64,000 bases of DNA from Spirodela intermedia (taxonomy: Eukaryota > Streptophyta > Magnoliopsida > Alismatales > Araceae), in NCBI GenBank assembly GCA_902729315.2, contig LR746270.1, forward strand, positions 7,077,221 to 7,141,220, in the 5' to 3' direction. The position numbers and the translations under genes were made by a program. Below the pieces are notes generated by a model. The model did not search any database and had not been told where the DNA came from. It saw only the letters and a list, made by a program, of their open reading frames with translations. Below are positions 12,166 to 23,800 of the stretch, in pieces; positions within the stretch are counted from its first letter, which is position 1, and every line of letters begins with the position of its first letter.

Positions 12166-13426
12166 ATGGGTATGATCGGCTCGCGGGATGCCTCCTTCCT
12201 CGCCATGAACGACCATCCAATCGATACTGCCCCACTCATCACAGCAATCTCCTGCTTCACAGATGACTCCCCCGCCGGGGTCCGCCGCAGCCGATTGTCC
12301 ACCGGCGTCAATATCTGGCACAACCAGTTCACCCGGCAGCCGCTACCTCAGGTTCTGGAAAACCCTCATCCTATCACCGCGCCCTTCTCCTCTTGCATCA
12401 GCAGGCCGACGACAGTTTCGCTGTTCGATTCCGCCATCGCCGACGCCACTGCTGGCGGGTTTTCGGAAGGCAGCTTGGGCTGCAACGGCGGCGCGGGATG
12501 GTTCGTAAATTCGGTCGCTCAGTCGTCTTCTGCGCCGTGTAAGGACTGCGGGAACCAGGCGAAGAAGGACTGCATCCACCAGCGGTGCAGAACTTGCTGC
12601 AAGAGCCGAGGGTTCGACTGCGCCACTCACGTAAGGAGCTCGTGGGTTCCTGCTGCTCGGCGTCGCGAGCGGCAGATTTCAGGGGCAGCCAACCCCGTTG
12701 AGGGTGGCGGCGATGGCGGGGCGGGCACCAAGAAGCCTCGCCTGTTCCCGTCGGATGTGCAGGCTTCTAATGCTTCGGCAGCTACCCACACGTCCACTTC
12801 GAATACCACCACCACTCCCCCTCGAAGCTACAACACCAGCTCGGGCCATCGAGGTAAGATCAGTTGTGACGGCATCCACTTATCTACGTAATGAATGATT
12901 CGACCTATGCTCATACGAAAACTTCCAGTTCGAATGATCCCACCCCACAGTCTTGATGCATAATCCTCCCTTTATTTCTGCGTTTCCTGTCAATAATTTC
13001 CACACTATCCGTATAAGGGAAAAAAGGTATATTTTTACATCCTATCTTCTTCCAGCCTGGAGAGTCCGGGAGAACTTGACGGGACAGCTGAGAGCGCCGG
13101 CTGTGTTCAAGTGCTTGAGGATGACGTCCGTTGAGGACGGGGAGGACGAGCTCGCTTACCAGGCAGAAGTCAGAATCGGGGGGCACGTTTTCAAGGGTTT
13201 CCTCTACGACCAAGGCGTGGAGGAAGCGGACGTCATGAACACCGACCATGACGCCGCTCTTCGCGCCATCCGCAGTGGCCACGGCGATCATGCGGGCAAC
13301 GTGCATAACCATGGCAGTATGCCGAGCCTCTCTGAGATACATTTGGGACCAGCTGGTGCTGTTGGTAATGGCGGACGCCCCCCGGATATGTACTCTGCCT
13401 TGGGTCCCGGGGGTGGACAAAGGTGA
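12166..13426 (+). CDS. SRS: SHI/STY/LRP1-family (SRS) zinc-finger transcription factor
   Basis: Exons 12166-12853 and 13056-13426 join to 352 residues. The RING-like SRS zinc finger lies at residues 125-155 with spacing C-x2-C-x7-C-x-H-x2-C-x2-CC-x6-C-x3-H, followed by a basic patch RRRER. The second exon carries the IGGH domain, IGGH itself at 270-273 within the conserved [16 protein letters not shown]. The start at 12166 gives MGMIGSRD, resembling the MGMVGLRD start of LRP1-type members; an upstream in-frame ATG at 12052 is possible. The single intron sits between the two conserved domains, as is usual in this family. Known members act in the nucleus, bind ACTCTAC-type sites and activate auxin biosynthesis (YUCCA) genes in gynoecium, stamen and lateral root development. 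The TGA stop overlaps a consensus splice donor (AAAG|GTGAGG at 13422). Confidence 0.95.
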
Positions 13427-13942
13427 GGTACGATCTGCGGCAACCTCATGGACTAGTACTCTTTTTCCATCTCCGCTCGATCATCTTCTGATGATGCCAC
13501 TCGATTCGTTCACCCAGCTCTCCTTCGTCCCATTTCCTTTCTCTCTTCCCACCAGTTTCATTTTATAGATTAATGCAAATCTTTCGAACCGACCAAGCTG
13601 AGCGTGGTACGTATGGACATGATCTGTGATGGCAATTCCTGTTTTCCTCCCTGGGAACTGAAAAGGCTCTTCTGCTAAAAGCTCATCGCATCATGTTGGG
13701 GTTTTACCGTCTTCCTTGTCTTGGTAGCTCGCGACCTAGCCATACTGTTAATGAGGTGGTGGGCACTGTGGTTTGATCGTTCGTCTTCCATGCTCGCTCC
13801 CGCGGAGACGCAATCTCTCCCTTCACGGGCGAAACCGATTGCTTCCCTGTATGGCATCGCTTCCATCGTATAGAATACTGTGTCTTGCCTCTGGATGTCT
13901 GCTTCTGGGGTTGATTGCCTACAAGAGTGGTGTTTCCCACGC

Positions 13943-13977
<35 letters not shown>

Positions 13978-15377
13978 TTCTCAGAATTTTGATCAACTCC
14001 AGTCCTCTTGAAATCTCATTGGAACTCGTCTGTCGGATGTATGATAAAGAGTGACATTAGGTGACGTGATGGTGAGTAACAAAGTCCTATCAGATGGGTG
14101 TTTCTACTTTTCTGTTGATCGGGGCGCGTTCGTTGTCTTTCGTAATCTTCTTCTGATTTGCTACTACAAGCATTTGAGAATCACGCTCGCCGTTTGATTC
14201 ATCCAATGGCGGATGATGATATTTTTCTGTATTTAGTTCTGTTTATGGACTAAAGTTCATGAAGAAAGCTCCTTCCGGAGACTTTGGCTTGCTTGAAGTG
14301 AACTGAAAGCTGTTAAAATTCAGAAATCAGCTCCTCTTCTCTCTTTTAACTGAGAAAAGAAATCGAGCAATGGACCCAGACCCAAAAAAATGATTTTGTT
14401 CTAGTTTTTCTTTCCTATTTAGTTGTAATTCCCAGATTTTCTATGAGATTTGTTGGTTTGCATGTCAATCAGAGTGATGAGCTGTTGGGGGAGGATTCCC
14501 ATCACATTAAACTTTGATTAGAGATTATGAAACTTCATATTTCTTAATATGCTCATGAGTTTGCGACAAACTTTAAGTTAAAAAGTTTTGAACTTTGGGA
14601 ACATATTTTCTCTCCATGATTATTCATTCGGTTCTTTGCTAGGATAGTTGGAGGACTGTGGAGAGCTTCTACGGTCATCCTTCTACCATCCAGTTCTTGA
14701 GATGTTTTGCTTCAGGAACGTGTAGTATGTACCAGAAATGTGTTCCTAGATGTCTCTGCTAGATTCATCAACATGAGTAGCGCTGTTATATCCTGTATTG
14801 AATTGGTGAGATTGTGGGACTCATAAATGGGCTTGGCCTATCACTCCAGAGCTTTCAGTAATTCATGGCAGATGTAGTTAAACCTCAAGATGCGTGAAGA
14901 AGGGTGACCAGTTTATCTCCCTGCTGTGTCCAGAATGTTATCCTGAATGATTTTCCTTCCCTTTTTGGAAATTATGAGGTTGCGGCTGTAAACATCTTCA
15001 TCATGAGAACGTACACCCAAGTCATAGCTGCTGGTAGAGTTTTGAACATAGCATAAGGTTCCTATTCGGTTGGCTACTTGATTGGGCTCATTTTTCATCT
15101 AATGATGAGAAGATTATAATCCTTTTTAGCATAAAACCGTTGATTACTAAGGTTTTTCATGTAGATTTGAGTTTTTGATTACAGAAAACTGTAGGTTACA
15201 GTGTTTGAAACAGTAGATTTTCATTTTTGATACCGCAGAAAACTGTAGACTACTAAATTCGGTCACTGGTTATATATTTCTTTCTATGGGATCTCTTGAT
15301 TCGAGGTTTCCATGTGGCACTTAAATTTCCTGCTCTGTAATTTCTCTATCACCCTAAATCTAATGCGCAGAGCACAG
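13427..15377 (+). other. 3' region of the SRS gene
   Basis: Moderately AT-rich DNA without a recognisable gene. It holds a long CT microsatellite (13945-13974) and loosely repeated segments near 15180-15260 containing AGAAAACTGTAG. It would be 3'-UTR and spacer, or an intron if the possible exon at 15378 is used. Confidence 0.45.
13945..13974 (+). repeat. (CT)15 microsatellite
   Basis: Uninterrupted CT dinucleotide run downstream of the SRS coding sequence. Confidence 0.9.
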
Positions 15378-15519
15378 CAGCTCACCAGCCCAAACTGGGA
15401 TCTTTCAGACTAGTGGAGGGTCAGCCTCGTCTAGTTCAGTAAGCTTTCGGGGAGATGAAAACAATGAAGGTAGGGGAAAGAAGCCTTTCATGTTCTGGAG
15501 AATGGAAGAGAAGCAATAA
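15378..15519 (+). other. Possible alternative last exon (SRS gene) or orphan exon
   Basis: After an acceptor-like CAG a 47-codon frame runs to TAA, reading SSPAQTGIFQTSGGSASSSS and ending with WRMEEKQ. Its Ser/Gly composition and codon use look coding against AT-rich surroundings. If the donor at 13422 (AAAG|GTGAGG) joined here, the phase would match and the SRS protein would lose its terminal Arg and gain about 48 residues. Two other nearby acceptors give different, shorter frames. I do not recognise the peptide. This is a hypothesis, not a called exon. Confidence 0.25.
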
Positions 15520-15699
15520 GAGATGTAAACATAAATGAATATCATGAAGAAATATAGAATAAATCACGAATGTTTGGATTTAATTTATATTGAAGAGTGT
15601 ACATTGAATCTAAAAATGTAGATGATGTGCCTATGAATGTAGATTGGATGAATGCTATGCATAAAAAATGAGAGTAGTTATAAGAAGTTAGAGAATACT

Positions 15700-16870
15700 A
15701 ATTGATTCTTCTTGAATGTGTAAATAATTTTAAATTATATCGAATAAATGTTAAAAGTGATTTTATAAGTGGTCTTAAAAGAATAATTCTATGTAAATAA
15801 CCTCATAGTTTTAGAAATTTATATCATCATGATCATATTTTTAGATTAATGAAAATCTTATATCCATGAGCTTGATATGAGTTTTTTTTTCTTTTAGATA
15901 ATAATTTCAAGAGATGAAATGTGAACACAATTTAATTTATAAAATATAAGAACAATGATGTTTTGATAGTACAAATATATGTTGATAATATTATATTTAG
16001 AGTTGGTGATGAAATTTTGTGCAATGAATTTTCCTTATTATGATAAAAGAATTTAAGATGAGTATAATGATAATTAAAATTATTTATTAGTTAATAAAAT
16101 AAGTAATATAAATTATTTATTTATATCTCAAGAAAAGTATATACAGGAGTTACTCAAAAAATATAAAAAGATTTGAAGTCTAAGAAAATTTAAGTTGAAC
16201 TTTGAAGAGAAAGGAAAAAATATAGATATAAAATTATACACAAGAATGATTGTATCTTTATTGTATCTAACTACTGAGAACTTAATATTTTAATTATTGG
16301 ATGCTTATATGCAAGATATCAAAGTAATAGAAAAGAATGGTATAGTAAAGTTATTAAAAGATTTTTTTGATATTTAGTTAAAAGAGAAGCCTTAAGTGTA
16401 TGATATCTCAAAAGGTTGAAAGTTGAATATATTAGGATATTGTGATTAGGTAGGTGTGGAATTGATAAGAAAATATATTGGATCATCTTTATTTCTAAGA
16501 GTATGTTCAATTTCTTAGACTTCTAAAAAATAAAATTTAATTACAATATTTAGGGCTGAAATTGAATATATATCAGTTGATAGTTTTGCACATGATAAAT
16601 GTCAATTAGAGTAAATGAATTGCAATTAGAAGAGATACGCTACATAGTGATAATATAAGTATCATAAATTTTAGTCAAAAATCTAATCATTCAATATAAA
16701 AAAAAATATTTAAATTGGACATCATTTTATTAGATGTCACATACAAAAAGAGGACATATAATTGAATTTTACTGAGACAATAGAATAATGATTAGATATT
16801 TTTATAAAACTCCTATCAAAGGAGGGATTTAATTCAATTGTATGTTAACTTAGAGTGTACGACTTAGACA
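15700..16870 (+). mobile_element. Decayed Ty1/copia retrotransposon, RT and RNase H remnant
   Basis: On the plus strand 15966-16020 reads VQIYVDNIIF, the copia RT core with YVDD changed to YVDN. Downstream, 16120-16180 resembles the copia ISQEKYI...LKKY segment, 16430-16470 resembles LGYCD of the RNase H region, 16550-16580 reads RAEIEYIS, and 16650-16850 matches the NLSKNPIQHSRTKHIDIRHHF and QLADIFTKPL region in broken frames. Stops and frameshifts are frequent. It has the same lineage style as the minus-strand remnant at 7.6-9.0 kb but the opposite orientation. Ends are approximate. Confidence 0.85.
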
Positions 16871-19800
16871 ATATTATTATTATTTAAATAAAAATAATGT
16901 GTTGAATTTATCATAATTTTAATAATTATTTATAGTATTTTTTAGTCATAACTCAATAAATTTGATAATTTATTAACATGTGTGGACATTTGTGTTGCTA
17001 ATATGGAGTGAGAAAATCTTAGATTTTTTCATATGATCAAACTAAGGGATTAAAAAACTGATTAAATATTACTTTAAACCTCAAAAGCTCAAATTTACGT
17101 CCTTACCCTTCTTATATCATGAAAGGGTAAAAACTTCCCATTTCAAACTTATTTGAGTCACCTCATTCTCTCTCATCTCTCTTGCTCTAGAAATTTATTT
17201 TTTCTTCTTCAAGCAAGACTACTCCAAAGAACACCTGAGCAAAGTTAGAATCAAGTTCTATTGGTTTACTTCTTGTATTAGACATCAATTATATTCATTT
17301 CATAATAGTATTTCATGCGTTTAAAAATTAGCATCACATTTTTGTCAATCTCTATTTACTCTTACTATAAACTCAACATGGTTGATACACATAGAGCTAC
17401 TTTTTCTTCCAAAATCTCTCATGTTCCAAAATAAACTAGGGTTTCCAAAAAAAGACAGATAATCATATATTCTTCTCCAAAATAAGGTTCTCCTTCTATC
17501 ATTGTAGAATATGTCTCTATTTCTTATCCTACGCCCCAATCTAAAAAACCAGTTCATAATGACCGTTCCATTAGAAGTCCTCCTACCATATATGTAGAAG
17601 CTATGTTTGTTAAAGTCCTCACAACTTTGCCTTGTGTCATCACAAATCAAAGAACACCTTCCACTAAGCATGACACCTCCCTCCTTTCTTGATACTAGTT
17701 TAGAAAATCTTGTTATTCATTGATGTAAGCTTATATGATGATTAGTTCCTTCATCTACAAACAGTCAACTTGAACCACTAATAACAAAACATGTTATTCC
17801 ATCTAATGAAATTAAATTCCTAAATATAAAATAATTTATTTTACTTCTCCTAAATTTGAAACAAATTTCAGACAATATATAACAAGACAAACTTCAGATT
17901 TTGGTTGCCTATGACAAGAAAGACATAAGGATATCCTAAAGGTCACCCTATGAAGTTTTCTCACTTGTCATGAGACTTGTAAAATTAATAATCAATTGAA
18001 TCATTGCAGCTAAAATATGAAATGTTCATGTAAAAGTTTGAGGAACTAAATTGGTGATAATTTTTTATGTTTATAGAATAATTAACATAAAACCAAAGTA
18101 ATTATCACATGAATCAATGTAAATTATTAACTATTAATATTAAAATCTGTTAGTACTAGTTTGAGGATTATGTGAAGAATTTATGTTTAATTTGGTAATT
18201 TTCATAAATCTTGATATGAATATATTTCTAATTATTAATCCATATACTAACATGATTATCCAAGGTTATAATATTGAAATTATTTTAAAATTGATGAGAA
18301 ATTAATAACGACTTTCAAAATTGGAAAATAGAGTCTTCTTAGATTTTTTTAAAGAATTTATGAAGTGATTTTTTTACTAATTTAGAAATTATTAAAATAA
18401 TTGACAAAAATGACACGATTTATGGCCACATCAGTAGAAGGATATGTCAAGGGTTTTTGTGCCAAGTGAGCATAAGTCAATGAATGAAGATGTCCACATT
18501 TTATGCTACATCCTCTATATATATATATATGTTTTGGATAGTGAAATGAATGAGGAGAATTCTAGATTTCATGACACTTGTTGAGATATTTTTGCACAAA
18601 GATTCAAAGAAACTTTTGAGAAAAAGGGATGAAGGTTGGGAGATAGAAAATAAGTTGTGAGTTGAGGAATTTGAGAAACTTTTCAAGTTGAGTTTTCTTT
18701 GAGTTTTAGGCAAAGATGAATGAGACGACATTAGGCACTTATGAATTCAATTTCTATTTTCATTGTGTTTTATTTTTATTTTCTCTTAATCCATCTTGGG
18801 TGATAGGCAGACAATGAGATTAAACATTTAAATTCATATTCTTACAACCTTTTCAGTATATTTTACATTCAATTTTTGGTACTCTATTTCTAGTGACATA
18901 CGAGCAAAGCAACATGGGGTGTTTGCAAATTTGATTTCTGTTTTTATTTGACTTTATTTTCGTTTTAGCTTATTTATTTGTCTAGGTGATAGACAAATGA
19001 TGAGATTTAAGTATTTTAATATGCATTTTTATCATCTCTCAATCGCTTTTTCATTCCATTTTCTTTTAATGACAATACTTTGTTCTTGGGTTACATATAG
19101 GTCAAGTTAGTGTGCTGATTTTTTTTGTTTTACTCATTTTTGTGAAATTTTAATGTTTTTAATTAAAACTTAACTTGGTTACAATCGTTCGGATCCATTT
19201 ATTTCCTGGATTACTCTATGTTTATAAATATTCAAATCGAAATAATTTTCCCATTTTACTATCGGTAGAGCAATTCTGCCAAGTAATAATTTGTATTTTA
19301 ATTTCCTGTTCAATAGTTATTTTCGTAATTTTATTTTTTCTAGTAAAATTTAACTTAATTACAATCATTTTAATCTATTTATTTTGAAATATTACTTAGT
19401 TTTCATATGAATTCGAGTGAAATATTTTTTTGTTTCACCACTAGCAAGGTGACTCAAGGGTGGTCTTATTTTCTTTCTCCTCTCCTTTTTCCCTGATTTA
19501 AGGTTTATTTTTTGTCCTTTATTTTTTTTTGTAGTCTTTTCTATCATTTTTGTTTGAAAAATTTTCAAGTCTAGAATCATCAATCAATCTTGAATGTGAG
19601 CACACATAAAATTTGTGAGATTGAAAGCTTAAAATTTAGTGGCAAGATCATTGGGCATTAAATGGGATCAAAATGTGTAGAAAATTATTTATTCTTTTAT
19701 TCTTTAATATTTATTTTATTTCAATATTTTTTTTAGGATGAAAATCATTTTGATAACAATGACCAAAGTGCATCAAAGGGCTACTAACGTTTTTCCTATA

Positions 19801-20898
19801 GAAGTTATTGATATACTTCACTTTTTTGTTTCTATCACCTTCATTACCTCTCTAATGTAGTGGAACATTTACCATTTTGGTATCTTGCCCACAAATACTG
19901 TAAATCTTATGTATCTAATAGAACTCTATTAATTGCCATTTTCCAGTGATATGTGGTTTCACTTACCTTAAAAAAATAATACTCTAATAATACCTTACTT
20001 GATCTCATCAAAAACACCCCCCCCCCCTTTAGGGTCTCGTCGATCATTTCTATGTTATATGGGTACGTCCTCCAAGAACATAAAATCATATAAACAGTAA
20101 TAGATCATCATATATTTCTATTTCTATTAGTCCACAAGCTTGCTCAAGACTATGAAAAAGGAAAGGGAAGATTCTTTTGAAATTGTGGTGATTTGTTTTA
20201 AATTTGTTTTCCATGTTTGGCTTTGAAAGGCTGCTATAATTCATAGGACATTTCTTGGATTGAAACTTGATAGAGTGACAATTATAGAGGAAATGTTGTA
20301 TGAGTCAATAATTAATCCCAAATCAGTAATTTTTCATGGTCCATTTTGATATTTACAACTTTTTTTTTGTTTCCCATTTCTGTTCTTCATGGGGATGGTT
20401 TTCTTCTGCTGAATAAAATCATAAAATATATGTGCTTTCAAGGGTATTTATTTTCTCATGATAATAAGGAAATCTAGAGTATGTTCTTCATTTTTTTATG
20501 TTGTTTGTGTGTCGTTTTTTGAATATGTGCAAGTTTTCATGATCTTTCATAGTTCCTCATGTTATATAGAGCTTCTCCGCCTCCTCCTTCTTAGTCATGC
20601 TAGGGACTTTTGAGTTGTCAAGCCATGTACTAGTCACTAGCGAAATCAGGTGTGACGATCGTAGCATGGAAGGTTCAAAAACCTTCAGACAAACATGTGG
20701 AGTGGAACGAGTCCAACGGGTGGTCCACCTCATCTCCTGACCTCACAAGCAGGAAAAATGGAAGAATCTCATTGCATTCGTCCTCGGCACGCCACGCCAC
20801 GCCACGCCCCGCCCACAAGCTTACAGAATGAGAGGGATTCTGCTGCAGGAGTAAGAAGAAGCCAGCTGGGGGCGTCGGTCCCTGGCTGGAAGAGCTGC
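16871..20898. other. AT-rich spacer with repeats, no gene called
   Basis: No supported gene. A 108-codon frame on the minus strand (17671-17345) is Arg/Phe-rich and shows no family motif; the opposite strand could be eroded retroelement DNA. Diverged tandem repeats occupy about 18750-19470. A C11 run is at 20017-20027. GC content rises from about 20570, which should be the promoter and leader of the next gene. Confidence 0.4.
18750..19470 (+). repeat. Diverged tandem repeat, period about 185-195 bases
   Basis: The segment around GGTGATAGGCAGACAATGAG (about 18798) recurs as GGTGATAGACAAATGATGAG (about 18985). The segment AACTTAACTTGGTTACAATC (about 19166) recurs as AATTTAACTTAATTACAATC (about 19348). 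Both pairs are spaced by nearly the same distance, so this may be one old array of four units. Confidence 0.45.
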
Positions 20899-23800
20899 AT
20901 GAAGACAATGGCAATGGTCTCTCCATCCGCATGGGTTTTCCCGGTAAACACACCCACAAGTACCACATCTTCGACCGCCACGGGCCCGAGTTTACTCCCG
21001 AAGAACGGGAGGAGCAGGCACTACAGTAACCTTACAGTTCGAGCTTCTTCTTCCGACGTCCCAGACGGACTACCCGATGAGGAATCCAAACCCCAAGATC
21101 CTGCCAAGCTCGCCTTCGCTAAGGCAAAGGCTTATCGAAATGCAAAGCTGTCGAAGCCGGCCGAGGAAGAAAACCCGGCTATAGAATTTCCCAACGTTCC
21201 TCCCGTGAGGAGTAGCAACCGAAATACCGAGCCTCCGGACTCGGTGAAGCAGGCCTTGCAGAGAGCTAAGGAGTACAAGGAAAATAAAGGTGTCGTCGTC
21301 GGGAGGGACTCCAGTCTCCCTGAGAGAACTGGCAACTCGGATCCCGCCGTCCCAGAATCTGTAAAACTTGCTATGGAGAGAGCAAGAGACTATGAGAAAA
21401 ATAAAGGCGCAATTGGGGAGCCCAGTACTGTTCCTGAAGTAAATAGCGAGTGGAGGGTTACTGCCCCTGATTCAGTGAAATCTGCCATGTCGAGAGATAG
21501 CGAATATGAGAAGAACAGAACAGCTGTGGGAAGTGGGGGCGAGCAGCCCCCGAAGGCAGGTATCTCTCAAGTAAAAAGCTCATTTTTATTATCGTAAGTT
21601 CCTCTACATTCAGTATGCAGACATCTATCTTCTGAACACGGGCATATAAGTTCATTTAATGGCACCAGTCTCATTTTACTTTTTTTGGGGATTTTCTCAC
21701 GGTTACAGCCTTCTTTTTGGCAATGCAAATTGACTTGTAAGGCACCAATGTGTAACCCAGATGAGTTCTTTGTTGTTTTATGATTGTGATTCGGATACTC
21801 TTCATAGCTCTCTGTTGGGAGTTCTTTTCTGTTATTCAGGCTACAATGTATAATGACGTCCACCCACAAATATTTTGTGAGGAATGAAGTCAAGCCTCCT
21901 CAAATATTTTTTGTTCTTGTGGTGAATATGTTAGAAGAAAAACGTGTGCTTTTTAAAATTTATTTTAATGATCTCTTGTAACGAGGGGATTTGCAATTGT
22001 TTTTGCAGTATGTTTGGCAGGAGAGTTGTCTTTTTATTCCTAACAAATCAGATACAGTCGAGTTCCATTGAGATTACTTTCCATGTGGCTTCTCCTCATT
22101 TTAAAGATTGACAAGGGATAACATCGATCCCATCAACTCAGTAGTCACAGGCTGATTATAGGAATGTTCTTTGTATGGACAGGGTATGTGTGGATGGACT
22201 TCACCGCAGTAATATCTTTACCATCACTTAGTTCTCATATTTTTGCTTCCCCGTCGTTGTAATTGTCCTACGGTAGCTAGTGAGCATCATATATGATGTT
22301 CTATTGGCTCACTCCTTGCTGTCTTCATTATGCCCTTTCTTTATCTTTTAGCATGATGATATAAACAATTAGTTATTCTTAGACAAATTTATTCATCATT
22401 AAGTTTCATTGATTCTTATTAAGTTATTTCGTTTTAAAGGTTTCTTTAGGCATGAAACTCCACATGTTCCCCCTGAAAATAATTATTCTACTAGAAAGAG
22501 TTTGCGATTGGGACTAATTGCGGTATTGAGTCATCAGCCAATGCCTATTTGCACTTACACGATCCCTGCAGTGATGCTTTTTTTCTAAATAACAAAGGTT
22601 CGTTTCTTATCAACCAATCATTCTAGTAAGAAGTTTTATTTGTCATATAGAATGTTTTTGTCATAGATTATGTTGGTTTTCTAGATAAACAAGTTTTTTG
22701 ATCTCATGAAACTGAGTTCTGTCAGACATCATGCGTATGTCAGTCCTAGGTGGATCTACTTTTACATCAAATGAATCTTCATGATTTCAAAGTTTCTCTT
22801 ATTGTAATGATTTTTTTTAATTTTTCATGAATCATCCAAATTATTGAGAAGTCCCTTTCCATTCTTTTGATCTGTGGTTGGATTTTGTTGGAAATCATTT
22901 TCAAATGTTTCATACTACAGGGCTCTTAGAGAACAATCAAAACAGGAGAGTGAAGAAAACTTTAAATTTGTATCTTCAAACATTTTAAGGCGCAATTCCA
23001 AATCAGTTTAAAATGATTTCCAGGTGGTTGGTAGATCGTACAACTTTTTGATGAATTTTATTGACAAGATCCGGAAGTGGGATTTATGGATGTTTAAGGT
23101 CTTCAGCAATCAATCCAATGACTTTGGGTTTATTATTTATTTACAAGCATCTACCATTGATTTGCATATTGCATTATCTTGGCATGTGTGGCATGTGCTT
23201 GTATCTAGATTATCAATGATGTTATGAGATGAATGAACAGGAAACATATTTAGCTTAAACAAGACCAAGTTGGTCTGAGACAGCAGTCTATACTATAACT
23301 TTCTCTCGACATGGAATTATTAGTGTACCATTGTAACATGGTCATTTTGTGTCTATTGTAAGATTACAAATAAGTTAGATTAAAAACAGATCAACATCCC
23401 TATGATGCAGAGGAAATGAATAAACATCACATTACAGAATGTGAAAGTATTTGCTCAAACAATTGATGAAATATGGCTGCAATAAACGTATCAATCTCTT
23501 TTTCCTTATCTTTTTTCTGGCATTTGACATTTATTAGCCAGGACCCAATTCTTTTTCTTATCAAAGTCCCTATGATTTTTTAGATTAAGATTACACAGGT
23601 TTTCATTTTGGAAGGATTTATTAATGATATCGTAAAGGCTGAATCTATCACGTGTTATGATTTTTTAGACTAATCATGTCTGTGTTTACCTGACACACTT
23701 TTCTTTATCTTACTTTTATTCCTAATGGTATGTATTAGTACTAGACATGAGTGTATATAACAGTTTTGAACTGGACCATCATCAGCCATTTGAAATCATA

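Noticed and set aside
17345-17671. 108-codon frame on the minus strand
   Set aside because: Biased Arg/Phe/Asn composition, no ortholog-like motif, no splice partners, and located between retroelement debris.
20695-20898. Upstream ATG for the plastid TPR-like protein
   Set aside because: The 68-residue extension is Pro/His-rich and unlike a transit peptide; MKTMAMVSPSAW at 20899 fits a plastid start much better.
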